A stretch of 64,000 nt of DNA, from the NCBI GenBank assembly GCA_023375675.1, contig JALQBC010000001.1:806001-870000 (forward strand). The letters run 5' to 3'. The position numbers and the translations under genes were made by a program. Shown piece by piece: positions 12,485 through 22,985 of the stretch (position 1 is the first letter of the stretch; the number at the start of each line of letters is the position of its first letter). Source of the stretch: Cytospora piceicola. Taxonomy: Eukaryota; Ascomycota; Sordariomycetes; Diaporthales; Cytosporaceae. The notes beneath the pieces are model-generated. The model did no database searches and was not told where the DNA came from. It saw nothing but the letters and a program-made list of their open reading frames with translations.

Positions 12485-13158
12485 ACGGGTGAGCTACTCC
12501 ACGTTTCATTTGTTCTGGGATATTTTCCATGACAACTACGGCATCTTATTTATGCTGTGTGAACCTCACCGGACTTGAGGAAATTGCGACTTTCCCCCGG
12601 TGTTGGAGAGTGGTCCTGTGTTTTACAGGCATTGATTTTGGGGTCGAAGCGGTGTGTGTTGCGCCAAATATGGCAATGGAAAACACATGACATTTCAAGG
12701 GGGAACATGAAAAAGCGTCATGGATAATTTTTTATTATTTTTTTGAAAACAGGCGGCCGCATCATCATGGCCTCGAGCTGCAGATGGAGTCATTGCTGAA
12801 GGGCCAGAAACGACGAGGGGCTACGCTTGTTACGTGTACAGGTCCCTGTAGATCACCACAAAGCAGAATTAGGAGAATGTGCCCCCTGTGAGGGCACCAA
12901 CAAGACGTTCTCGAACGTCTCCGGTAGTATTGAGCAGATCATTATCCGATCAAAAGTCATAGGATCAGTCGAATGGCACAAAACATGCATTATTCAATAT
13001 GAAATCCCTTCCTTTCTTAGCCGTGATGGGTATTAATAACCATTTTGAAAGCCTTCCTCAACGCCGCCATATGCATCCGCAAATCAGTCGTACTGCCGTC
13101 ATTTTGAAAACAATTACCCTAAAACAGAAAACGCCAAAACTTGATTAGTACTCATGCA
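12485..13158. other. Intergenic region between convergent PAT1 and RPC5
   Basis: This contains the two 3' flanks, with an AT-rich stretch near 12720-12750 that could serve polyadenylation. No gene is recognised. Confidence 0.5.
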
Positions 13159-14556
13159 TCATGAATCGTCCTTGTTGGCCTTCGAAGGCCCTGCTTCGGC
13201 GGTATCGTTGGTGGTTTGTGATCTCTTACCCCTGCCTGCAGCCTTCGCCTTGCCCTTGCCCTTCGCCTTGGCCGAAGCCGAAGGCTCGTCGTCCGAGATC
13301 TCGACCTTGACGTTCCTGGGCTTCGAGATGCCGCTCGTCGTCTCCAGCATGCCGTCCTCGTCCCAGCCCGTCCGCAGCCGGGCGACCTTCTCGACCAGCT
13401 CGGGCAGGCCGGGCTGGTCCTGCGCCTCGGGCTCCTTGCCGGCGGCGGCGGCGGCGGCGGCGGCGCCCTGCTGGCCCGCGGGGGGCTCGGGCCTGTGCAG
13501 GAAGAGGGCGTCCTCGGCGACGGCCCACGAGTCGCTCGCCTCCTCGTGGACGTAGCGCATGCGGCGCCACGCCTCGAGCTGGACCTTCTTGAGGCGGTCG
13601 GCCATCGTCTCCTGCACGATCTCCTCCCCCTCGGCGGTCTGCTTGACGGTCATGTGGATGGCGCGCGCCACCTCGGGCTTGGCGGGGGCGCCGGCAGGGG
13701 CGCCGCGCGTGGCCGAGAGGCGCTCCTGCTCCGCCGCCGCGTCGATGTGGTGGAGCTGCGGCCGGAGGTGGACCAGGGAGCTGGCGGGGGTCAGGTGCAG
13801 GTTTGCTGTGCGGGTGGATGTTAGTGAGACTAGGACAACGTGTAGACGGGGGTTGTCTGGACGGAGTGAGGGAGAGAGGGTGGGAGAGAGAGCGGATGGG
13901 CGAAGCAGTCAAGGCGGCCCACACGTACGTCCGGCAAACACGCCCACCATGTACTTGGACTCTGTGCTCGTATCGGGCATCTGGCCGCCGAGGGTCTGGG
14001 TGCGCAGGACGTAGTCCCTCCTCAGGGCCTCGGACCAGTCCATGCCCGGGTCGATGGAGTCGTCCTGGGCGGCCCTGCCGGCGCGGGGCCTGGGGGGCGG
14101 GGCGCCGACGCCGAAGCCGCCGGCGAGGCCGTGGCTGCCGCCCTTCTTGGCCTCGGAGCTCTTGTGCAGGTGGGTGCCCCAGTTGAGGCCCTTGTTCCGG
14201 TCGTAGAAGGCGTTGTAGTCGATGGGGTAGTCGACCTCGACCATGCCGGTGCCGTTCTTGAGGCGGATCTCGAGCGGCACGCGCGCCATCTTCTTGCCGT
14301 CCGACTTGTTGGGGTGCTCGAGGATCATGACCTTGCGGTGGGCGGGGAGGGAGGGCTTGAGGAGGATGTTGTAGGTCGCCACGATGGGGTCGTCGTCTTC
14401 GTCGTCGTCGTCGTCGTCGTCGGCGCCGCCGTCGTTGCTGGTGTTGTTGCGGTTGTTTGCGGGTGTGGCGCGCGCGGGCTGGTGGTCCATTGTCGAGTCG
14501 GAGAGCGAAGGGTCGATCATCATGGAGGGGTCGATCATGGATGCGTCGACGTCCAT
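13159..14556 (-). CDS. rpc37: RNA polymerase III subunit RPC5 / RPC37 (Sin-like domain)
   Basis: Two exons on the minus strand (13929-14556, 13159-13805) encode 424 residues; the 123-base intron contains a CTAAC branch site and ends gcacag. After an acidic poly-aspartate stretch (residues ~47-56) comes the conserved RPC5/RPC37 N-terminal domain: DPIVATYNILLKPS, ARVPLEIRLKNGTGMVEVDYP and LNWGTHLHKSSEAKKGG, then the YMVGVFAG...LHLTP junction spanning the intron. The C-terminal part has a poly-alanine run encoded by a GCC repeat near 13441-13465, and ends in a lysine/serine-rich tail (KAKGKGKAKAAGRGK). In yeast the RPC37-RPC53 pair is part of Pol III and acts in termination and reinitiation. The repeat-encoded alanine run may vary in length among strains. 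Confidence 0.88.
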
Positions 14557-15333
14557 TTTGAATTCTGGGGTGGGGGGGGTTGGTTGGTGAAGGGGTGAAG
14601 TTGTAATTGATGACTAGAAGTGAGGGCTAGAAAACAGGTAAAAGATATCACATGGAAGAGGGAAAGAGAAAATGGACTTGTACGGCATGAGTATTGTAGT
14701 CAGTCAGTCAGTCAGTCAGTCAGGTTGGCGACGAGGTTGAAGTTCGAAGGTCTCCAAATTTTGTCCCCCGCGTTCGGTCCCGATGCGCCCACGTGGGAAC
14801 CCTGCTGAAGTCCTGCGGGCCGCAGCGGAGAACAGCGGTAGTAATTAGCAGTAGTTAGTGTACACAGTACCTACAGTAGGTAGTGGTAGTGATGTTTCAT
14901 GGTTTATAGGTTTTGTGTTCAGTATTCAATGTGCCAATGTTCTGGTTGAGAATTATAGCCAACATCCCTTGACCTCTTCCCCTCTCTCACAGCTTCCCAA
15001 CTGCCCTATACATTCGCCGTTTTGCATCCAGCTCCGTTCCTTCCGACCTTCTTCACAACATTGGAAATCATAAAGCCCTCTTTCGTACACGGTAATTAAT
15101 CTTATTTGTTAGTCGGCGACCAGAATCTGTTCGCAGCGTTCAATCCCATCTCTCCGGACTGCCACGCTTAGACCCCCTTCCGTGGAAATACCAGACTCCT
15201 TCAAGTGCAGGCCGTCACCAATATATATACAGTGGAACTTTTATCAATATTCTCCCTGCTCCATAAACCATCTTCTCCTCGTTACTTCTTCAATGCCTTG
15301 TCTCGAATCCGGGCGCGATACAGGCGCCGGCGG
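14557..15333. other. Intergenic region upstream of RPC5
   Basis: This holds the RPC5 promoter and the 3' flank of the membrane-protein gene. A CAGT tetranucleotide repeat sits at 14698-14723. Nothing else is recognised. Confidence 0.5.
14698..14723. repeat. (CAGT)n microsatellite
   Basis: About six tandem CAGT units about 140 bases upstream of the RPC5 start codon. Simple tetranucleotide repeat, read directly. Confidence 0.9.
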
Positions 15334-16332
15334 CTACGTCGATGCAGGCAGCTCGTATCTGTCCTGCTCGTGATGTGCAGGCATCCGTTGCTGGTACTGT
15401 TGCGGCTGAACCGCAGGAACAGGCGATTGATAAACCTGCGTTGCCGGTGACACATAAGAGTTTGAGCTGTTGGGGGAGTCCATGATCTCCTTGCCCTGCA
15501 CCTCCTGGGAGGTGTGGTACTGTGTCGGCAGCTCTCGCACGTCTGCTTTGCTGGGCCATTTGAACTGGGGTCTGGCGCCTCCGGTGCCTGCTACCGCGGG
15601 CATTGCCTCGATTTCCCGCTTCGTCCTCGCCCTCTGGCTTCTCCTGCGCCTCTGCCAGAGAAGGAACCCTATCAGCGCAAGGGCCAATACACCACATGGC
15701 ACGGCGACTCCAGCTGCGATCGCGACGGTCTGGTGGTTGTTCGACGGCGCGGCCGAGGCTACCACGGCGGGCGTGGAGCTCGCGGCGGCGGGCGTGGAAG
15801 TCGCCGATGCGGCCACCGTCGAGGCTATCCCTGCCGGCGACGGCGACGCTGTAGCCTTTGGTGTGGTGGAAGCTGCTCGTTCTCGGTGTCAGTCCAGGTC
15901 CCCCATCATTCACACACGCAGTCTTGACGTACCGGCTGTTGTCGTCGAGGCGCCCGACGGGACACCCAAGGCGCAGTACCCATCGAAGACCGAGATGGCG
16001 CTACCGGCCTGTGCGGACCATATTTGCGAGCTACACGACACCGAGATGGCCGACGTGATCAGGCTGCTGAACTGGGAGCTCGAGTCCGTGCAGAAGCAGG
16101 TGTAGCTCGTCAGCGCACCGCCGTCCCCGCAGCCGCTCGACTGCGCCCGCACGATCGTCGAGAGGGCTGCCTCGGCGCACGTCGACAGCTCGTCGTACCC
16201 GGTCACCGTGTCGATGAAGTTGCTGGTGGCCTTGACAGGCGATGACCCGCTGTTGGCGGCTAGGACCGCCAGGGGCGCCGCGAGGAGGTAGGTGAGGGAT
16301 GAGACCAACATGGTTCTGAGATGGTCCGGCAT
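15334..16332 (-). CDS. Secreted/anchored single-pass membrane protein with six-cysteine ectodomain
   Basis: Two exons on the minus strand (15933-16332, 15334-15872) give 312 residues. A second ATG (Met8, at 16311) begins a cleaner signal peptide (MLVSSLTYLLAAPLAVLAA) and may be the real start. The mature ectodomain has six cysteines in about 110 residues (STC, SGC, TCFC, SC, YC). This is reminiscent of CFEM-type fungal surface domains but two cysteines short of the eight-cysteine CFEM pattern, so I do not call it CFEM. A serine/threonine/alanine-rich stalk, likely O-mannosylated, follows, then one transmembrane helix (about residues 183-206), an RRRRSQRARTKR stop-transfer stretch and a proline/glutamine-rich cytosolic tail. 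The architecture resembles fungal wall sensors of the Wsc/Mid2 kind, but no named domain is certain. Function unknown. Confidence 0.75.
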
Positions 16333-17967
16333 GGGAAAGATTCGATCTAATAGGCCTCTGGATAGTTGGAAAAGCCAACAAAATACAAAGGACCGGATGT
16401 CCCTTCAAACAGCGTTGGGCAGTCTGGTTTGTATCTCTCAGGTAGGTTTCGAGAAGGGCTGCCTGCTGTTGTAGTTCTGATACCCTAATAACTCCACAAC
16501 TATAGCATATTCCCTCAAGGAAACCTCAGGAAGAAGGATTGGATTCCTCCTCACCCGAACGTATTCCTGCTCGTGGGGCCTTCTCTTGCTCATATACCTG
16601 CCATGCCCACACCACGTTCCCTACATCCAGCACCTTTCGGCCCCACAAATCGTAGCAGGGGCCATGGATCACCCCGGGAACCTGCACTCCCGTCCCGTTT
16701 CTGATGCTGCGCTGCGATCCTTCGCGGGTTGATATCAGAAGTCAAAAATCGGCAAATCGGCAGTCTACCGTCCAGCCTTCGTAAACTCGATCCAGCAGAT
16801 CACCTCGGAAAGGGGGAGGGGAGAGGACACCCTAAAAATGGAAAGTAAAACAGGCACAATAACGAGGGCGTAGGGCTTGCTTTGTACGAACGACAACACG
16901 GCTCTGGTGGCTTGCTATCGAGCTTACCTTCTGCAGTTGTGCCGTACGTGGCGGGGTCAGTCATTGGCAGATGGGGAGATTGTGAGGGCTTCACGAGTGA
17001 GACCCGCATCTCGGACTCTGAAGGATTATCTAGTGCCCACCTCTTAGTCGTCCTCGAGAGATGAGAGCGCGCCACCTACACTACAAAGGTCTCGGTCCTC
17101 AGGACTTCGTGGCCCCCAGGTGCGGAAAGGTCCTTCCAATTGCACTTAGCCCTGGGGCGGTTTGTTTCGTCTGAACTCGATCATACAGGGTTACCAGTAC
17201 ACACATACATACCTAGGTAGGTATGTATGTATGTAGTATACATACGATCCCTATACAGGGGTCCAATCGGAACATATTCACGAGACCCATGGCAATGGCC
17301 TCAGGGTTTCATTAGTACATAACATGATCTGGAAAGTGAAGGGGAGACCTGCAGCTGACGGAACCAACGGAGGCTCGGCTCGACCGTTGCAAGTGCTTAC
17401 ATTGCGGCAACAGATGGCGAGCTACTTGAGTATGTACCTGCAGGGCTGTGATCCTCATCGGCCCACTGCGAGGAATGAGCAATAGGAAAGTGGGGCACTA
17501 CGCTCATATCGATACCAGCCTGCAGTGGGATTATACATACAAACGTGTGGGCGAATGGCCCGTGGGAGGGTATTCCACTGTTAGGATCTAATAGACCCGG
17601 CGTAGATGATCAAAATAGGTAGGTGTACACATAGACGCCCTACTGTATTAGTGTATGGTCTTGATGAGCTGGGCGTGCCATCTCTTATAGCAATGCGTTG
17701 CTTCAGACGATATGCATAGGGTAAGAAAGCAAACTGGGTACGATCGATTTTGAGTTGTGTATCCGCCACGGCGGAACGATTCTCTCCATACCCCGAAAAC
17801 CTGTCTATGTAAACATCTCTGCCAGCGCCGAGTCGCTCAAAACGCCTGTATAAACCTAATTCCATACCCTTAAATCAATGATAGGTGCAACCGATGCCGA
17901 GCTCGACCGTCTTGATCGGCTGAACACGTGCCACCCAAGAATCAGAATCGTCTCTCGCTGAGCCCCT
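16333..17967. other. Intergenic region, no gene recognised
   Basis: Upstream flank of the membrane-protein gene and downstream flank of the acyltransferase. A GTAT-rich palindromic patch with TACCTAGGTAGGTA lies at about 17208-17245. No convincing coding sequence. Confidence 0.5.
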
Positions 17968-19902
17968 TCAAGGATGCACCAGCGCCATCTCCACCCTCCT
18001 CCCGACTGTCACGCTCCAGGTGTCCACCTTCCTATGCCACCAGGACACAAGCCACAACGTGACGCTCAGCAGCATGAACCAGCCCATCACATAGCCCACC
18101 GGCCTGCCAAACTGCTCAAACAGGCGCGGCATGATCCAGAACCCAAGGCTGTGCAGCACCGGGCCGTGGACGAGGTAGAAGGAGAAGCTGACCTTGCCCA
18201 GGTACTGCGCCGCCGGCCCCTCGAGCAGGCCCCGCAGGGTGGGGCTGCGCAGGACGCAGGGGACGAGCAGCAGGGCGCCGACGGACTGGTAGTACATCCA
18301 CTTGGACATGGGGAGGTACCAGCGCGGCGCGAGCCAGGCGAGCAGCCGGAACCCCGGCGTGTACTCGGCGCCGGCGTCCGGGTACGACAGGAGCCAGAGC
18401 GCCAGGGCGATGACCGCCCACCGCAGCGCCCGGGCCCTGCGCGGCGACAGCCCCCCAACCAGGGCGGCGCCGTGGCGGCCACCCCTCGTCGCGCCGGCGC
18501 CGGCGCCGGCGCCGCCGAGCCTGAGCAGGAGGGCCCGGTCGGCGGGCGCCACCTCGCCCGGGTCGGACGTGCGCAGGACGTCCACCTCGGAGAGCACCAT
18601 GCCCCCAAGGAAGGTGCCGACGTCCCAGCGGCCGAGGGTCAGCGCGTAGAGCGACAGGCCGGCGGCGGCGCCGAGCCGCCACCGGGCGCGGAGCGCCGCC
18701 GTGCCGAGGAGGAAGGCGTACAGCACCATGGAGCCGCGCAGCTCCATGGGGATGGTGTACGTGTGCGGGTCGTAGCGCGGGTGGTAGTGGCCGAAGCCGA
18801 AGGGGTTGGCCCACTCGGCGTAGACGACGGTGAAGTTGCCGAGCGCCTTGGCGAGGTTGGGGTGGATGTGCGGGTGCTCCTCCCACATGCCCCCCAGCTG
18901 CTTCCAGGTGAAGCTCTGCGCCGCGCCGGTGGCGTTGGGCCCGAGGCCGCTGGCGTTGTACTGCGGCAGCTCCTGCCGGGACCCGTCGGCGTGGTAGCCT
19001 AGGTAGGTGTACAGCCCGTGCAGCGTGTCGGTGGCGGGTGCCGTGGTCTCGTTGAGACCCAGGGTGGCGTTCGCGCTCCTCTTTGGCTTGGGCTTGGGCT
19101 TGGGCTTGTCCACGTTGGCGTAGATGGCCGCGGCGCCATACAGCTTGGAGGTGCTGTTCAGGCACAGGGTGTCGTTCCAGTGGATCGAGCTGTTCAGGTA
19201 CAAAGGGGTCTCTAGGCCCAACGCATCCGCCACCCCGCTGGTCCCCATCACAGCGAAGGTACCGTTCGAGTTGCAGGTGTTGTTGTGGGTGGTGTTGTGA
19301 AGGAAGAAGCCCTTGGTCACGGTGCCGTTGATCCAGGCCGAGTCGGGCCCCTTGTAGATGGCCTTCTCGGACTTGAAGGCGCCCATCTGCGCCAGCAAGG
19401 CCACCAGGAACATAGATATCGTCGGCGGGATGTACAGGCGGAATACCCGCCTAAACACGGCAGAGGCGAGCCGCTTGTAGACATCGTCCAGGCGCCGCTG
19501 GTACATCAACCTCAGCATATGGCGGCAGAGGACATAGCCAGATATGGCAAAGAAGATGGCGACCATGGGCCTCCCGCGGTGGAGGAGGCATATGATGGGG
19601 AGCGACGCCCACTCCGTGAACGGTTCCGGGGAATTGGGCACCCGGGCACCGTAGCCGAGCATGATCAACGGCGTCCATGGCCACAGGAAGTGGTAGTTGA
19701 AGACGAGGAAACAGGCGATTCCGCGGAGACCATCGAGGCACCTGATCTTGTCTCTCTCCCTGCCCGGATCCGTGGGCTTCCCGTCGTCGTCACCTCCTGC
19801 TCGGGGATGGCCATCAACGCCGTCGAGATCCTTTTGCGATTGGGGCAGGAGCTGCTCCCCGTTTGGAGGAGAAGCAGATCCGCCCCAGAAGTTGGCTGAC
19901 AT
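17968..19902 (-). CDS. Acyltransferase-3 family multi-pass membrane protein
   Basis: A single exon on the minus strand encodes 644 residues from the ATG at 19902. An upstream in-frame ATG (19980) would add 26 residues of poor quality, so I prefer the shorter form. After a charged N-terminal tail comes the family signature (IRCLDGLRGIACFLVFNYHF), then FFAISGYVLC, typical of the O-acyltransferase family (PF01757). Several hydrophobic helices run on to the C-terminus, including the FSFYLVHGPVLH segment. Between the third and fourth helices lies an unusually long loop (about residues 200-400) with many NxS/T sites (NGT, NTT, NSS, NST) and a KPKPKPKPKR run. Members O-acylate sugars or lipids at the cell surface or in the secretory path; the substrate here is unknown. 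Local GC content is high. Confidence 0.85.
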   Translation of the reverse strand: MSANFWGGSASPPNGEQLLPQSQKDLDGVDGHPRAGGDDDGKPTDPGRERDKIRCLDGLRGIACFLVFNYHFLWPWTPLIMLGYGARVPNSPEPFTEWASLPIICLLHRGRPMVAIFFAISGYVLCRHMLRLMYQRRLDDVYKRLASAVFRRVFRLYIPPTISMFLVALLAQMGAFKSEKAIYKGPDSAWINGTVTKGFFLHNTTHNNTCNSNGTFAVMGTSGVADALGLETPLYLNSSIHWNDTLCLNSTSKLYGAAAIYANVDKPKPKPKPKRSANATLGLNETTAPATDTLHGLYTYLGYHADGSRQELPQYNASGLGPNATGAAQSFTWKQLGGMWEEHPHIHPNLAKALGNFTVVYAEWANPFGFGHYHPRYDPHTYTIPMELRGSMVLYAFLLGTAALRARWRLGAAAGLSLYALTLGRWDVGTFLGGMVLSEVDVLRTSDPGEVAPADRALLLRLGGAGAGAGATRGGRHGAALVGGLSPRRARALRWAVIALALWLLSYPDAGAEYTPGFRLLAWLAPRWYLPMSKWMYYQSVGALLLVPCVLRSPTLRGLLEGPAAQYLGKVSFSFYLVHGPVLHSLGFWIMPRLFEQFGRPVGYVMGWFMLLSVTLWLVSWWHRKVDTWSVTVGRRVEMALVHP

Positions 19903-20105
19903 GGTTTTCCTGGTGAGGTGTCGGTTCGAAATGGTTGCTGGCATACCGACACAAAGGGGAAGATGGATTTCACATTGCACGTCCGTTGGCCGCGATTTCA
20001 GACTTTGGGGTTTTCAAGGGTTCTAAAGTTAGCCACAGTGATCATCATCCAAAAGCACGTCAGGTTCCCCTGAAACGAATTCCCCGGACCCACATGGAAC
20101 GCTGG

Positions 20106-20146
<41 letters not shown>

Positions 20147-21458
20147 GAGGCTTGGTACTCGACCGGGGGTCGGGACTCGTGGATAAATACCCCCGTTAAG
20201 TAACCGATACTTACCCCTAACCCTTGAGCTCTATATGTTTATCACAAAGAAAACAAGGCACCTGAAACTTTCACGACCCCGTCAACGTTTACTTTCACTG
20301 GTATATCACTCGAGGACCAAGGAGAGAGCTTTTTGTGTCATCAAGGCCATATTTCAAGATGAGCAAGGCGCCTACGTGATAATAGACAATTATTATGGCA
20401 ATACATCACTTCACGTTGCTGCGTCATCGTCCAATTCGTCCGGGCCCTTCTCGGCAAGTGTACTAGGCACGACCGAGGACCGCTTCGAGGATCGTCCAGA
20501 TGGGTCTTCAAGATTGCGATGACACCTGCAAGCTTCTGATACATGTATGCCGTGGAGCTAAGCTCAAGCATGAGGGCGATAAGCTCTGCCATTTGCTCCT
20601 AAAGGCGGTCCCACACTAGAGACCCAAACGAAAAGGTACTCGGCCTCGCGGCCCTCGCCAAGCCCAACCGTTGACGACATCTTCGACTTAGACGATAAGG
20701 CTTTGGCTAGGTATTGCGATGAGACAGGGGAAAACACACTGACATTGCAACAATGAACGTAGTTGATTCCACACCATGTGATTCGGTCGCTAGTATCAAT
20801 GTGAATAATAGTCAAATTATTCCTTGCTGCATCCAGAGTACAGATCTACTCCCGCGATGGTCCCCCGGGTGGTAGGGACCACATGTCCCAGACAATACAA
20901 GTCTCTTAAGCTCTTAGAGAAACCCGTTGAGACACCCTTGATTCCCTGTCACTGTCCAAGGCATGATCGTCCCCTGATATCCTGTGCCAAAAATTCCAAC
21001 AAGACGTTGTGTATGTTACCGTAGAGTGTTGATATCTCCAGCTGGGCCTGCGTGTAAGTCCCAGCTTGACACGTACGTTAGAGCTGGAACTTAATTGAAG
21101 ACATGCGTAGAGCATATTAGTATTGTATGTCTGGTATAGAACAGAAACGTAGGTTCAGGTTGCTATGGAATATGGTCAAGTTTACTAACCTCTGCAACCA
21201 ACCTCTAAAAGGCCCTCATATGCTTTGGATCCTGAGCATATGCTGAGCATATGCGTAGCAATTTTTTGAAATTTTCACACAAGGCAAGAATTCTTGCAAA
21301 ATACCCCAGTATGCACAGACAAAATACTCGACTAAAACACTCCCTTGTCCTACTTTTCCCATTAAAGATCCCCCTTTCGTATTTCCTCCTCCTTCTTTTG
21401 CCACCCCCCCCCCCTTTGTCTTGTCTTAGCAAGAGACGTACTGCAGTATCACAACACG
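19903..21458. other. Intergenic region with CA microsatellite
   Basis: Divergent promoter space of the acyltransferase (-) and the MYND gene (+). It contains the CA repeat at 20107-20145 and, on the minus strand near 20530-20720, short coding-like stretches that do not join into a gene. The last 100 bases before 21459 are strongly pyrimidine-rich, as in fungal leaders. Confidence 0.45.
20107..20145. repeat. (CA)n microsatellite
   Basis: About nineteen uninterrupted CA units, 205 bases upstream of the acyltransferase start codon. Read directly; likely length-polymorphic. Confidence 0.95.
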
Positions 21459-22487
21459 ATGTCCTCTCAGATCAATGCCCCCATCCGGCGGTGTGGAAAT
21501 CCTTTCTGTCCCAACCAGCCCGGCTCATCGAGCAACGCCGTCGATCCTGCCCCAGCCTTGCAACGCTGCACACGATGCCGCAGTACGGCCTACTGCTCCC
21601 GTGACTGCCAGACGGCCTCATGGGCCACGCACAAGGACCGCTGCAAGCGGCCCAACTACATCATCAAGTGCCACCTTCATCCCGAGCACATCACGAGCCC
21701 TCCCGTCATCCGGACGCTCTCCTGCCCGGCCGATGGCGACTTCTACACCCTGCATCTCGCCCTGCAGCTCGCCTTCGGCTGGGCCACGACGCACTCCTTC
21801 GACTTTGCCGTTGTCAACCCGAGCTACAGCCCACCTACCGACATCATGCACATGATCAACAAGCTGCGCATACACCACGGCGCAGGTGGAGGGGCGGGCT
21901 CGGCATCGGAACCACCCGAGTACCTCCTTCGCATCACCGACCCTGTCGCCCGGACCCAGTTCAGCGGCATCGACCGGATGCATGAAGGGCAGCGAAAACA
22001 TCCTCACACGATAGAGAAAGAGGCGGACGCGTACAAGTTACATCAGTTGTTCGATAGTGCCAAGTGGCGGGGGAAGAAGATCGTCTACACCTATGATTTT
22101 GGAGACAACTGGGAGCACTTCCTGACTGTCGAGGGACGCTGCGATCCCACGAAGGACTTCCAGGTGCTCTCGGGCGTGGGACACTATGTGGCCGAGGACG
22201 TGGGAAGTATGACGGGTTGGGAAGCACTCAAGGCTGCTTATCGAGCCCCAAATCCAACCTCGGAGCAGAAGGAGAGGCGGGGATGGTTCGAGAACATGGC
22301 GAGCAACAGTGACCCACAAGGTCTAACTGGGGACCGAGTCAACCTGTTTGAGAAAAAGAACGAGATCAACAGGAACATGCGGTCTGATAACATCTGGGAT
22401 TATTTCGAACGACATACCTACGAGCACGAGGAAAAGGGCAAGGAGAGGCTCGAATGGCTCACTGGACAACGTGGAGGGCGTGGTTGA
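21459..22487 (+). CDS. MYND zinc finger protein with plasmid pRiA4b ORF-3-like domain
   Basis: One uninterrupted exon of 342 residues. Residues ~12-62 form a MYND-type double zinc finger: CGNPFC, CTRC, YCSRDC and HKDRC give the C-x-C...C-x2-C-x5-C-x3-C...H-x3-C ligand order. Residues ~70-240 resemble the pRiA4b ORF-3 family (PF07929). The match rests on VYTYDFGDNWEH, the hallmark of that family, preceded by the FYTLHLALQLAFGW helix and followed by a GVGHYVAEDVG segment. The C-terminal ~90 residues are charged and helical. MYND fingers bind proline-rich peptides. The pRiA4b domain is named from a bacterial plasmid ORF and has no established biochemical function. The domain pair suggests a regulatory adaptor, but this is inference. 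A pyrimidine-rich leader precedes the ATG. Confidence 0.85.
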   Translation: MSSQINAPIRRCGNPFCPNQPGSSSNAVDPAPALQRCTRCRSTAYCSRDCQTASWATHKDRCKRPNYIIKCHLHPEHITSPPVIRTLSCPADGDFYTLHLALQLAFGWATTHSFDFAVVNPSYSPPTDIMHMINKLRIHHGAGGGAGSASEPPEYLLRITDPVARTQFSGIDRMHEGQRKHPHTIEKEADAYKLHQLFDSAKWRGKKIVYTYDFGDNWEHFLTVEGRCDPTKDFQVLSGVGHYVAEDVGSMTGWEALKAAYRAPNPTSEQKERRGWFENMASNSDPQGLTGDRVNLFEKKNEINRNMRSDNIWDYFERHTYEHEEKGKERLEWLTGQRGGRG

Positions 22488-22985
22488 GCTTCCAAGATGG
22501 CACCTGGGCAACCTCTCTTCTTGGAAGTCTCTACTTCTAACTCGGGTCCGGGACTGCGAAAGCATTATGTGGCACGCAGCATCCACGCTGGTGTCTAGGA
22601 TGCCTTGTGCTACTATATACTATAGTCGCCTATGTAGCGCTATTAGAAAGAAGACCTCATATAGACCCCCCTTCTACCCTGTCCAGTTCATCCACGGCAC
22701 GGGTCCGAAAGGACTCACACGAACGACATCAACAACACACGAGGGACTTGACTCACAACCTTGACACCCACAATGGCTGCGTTTCCCACCTGCTGGAAGG
22801 CAAATGACAACCTGACCCCTTAGCGCAATAGTGAGTGTATTGCATGGTCTTTGCACGGTGCCCATTTCTCCGTTGGTCCTGGCCCGGTCCAAGTCCCATT
22901 AACGGAATGCCACCAGTTGACAAGAGCATAACGATCATCATCAACCCTCCAGTTAGTCGGGGAAAAAAGATCATGGCGCACCAAA
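22488..22985. other. Intergenic region between convergent genes
   Basis: 3' flanks of the MYND gene (+) and the coiled-coil gene (-). Nothing recognised. Confidence 0.5.

Noticed and set aside
13226..14600. Long plus- and minus-strand frames overlapping RPC5
   Set aside because: They are shadow frames created by high GC content; their translations are arginine/alanine/glycine-rich without any domain.
15334..16332. CFEM domain in the membrane protein
   Set aside because: Only six cysteines are present in the ectodomain; CFEM needs eight in a fixed spacing.
18000..19200. Long plus-strand and second minus-strand frames across the acyltransferase
   Set aside because: GC-rich antisense/shadow frames with low-complexity R/G/P/A translation. 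The minus frame with membrane helices and family motifs is the real one.
20107..20145. CA repeat as a regulatory switch
   Set aside because: Nothing in the sequence beyond position supports a function; kept only as a microsatellite.
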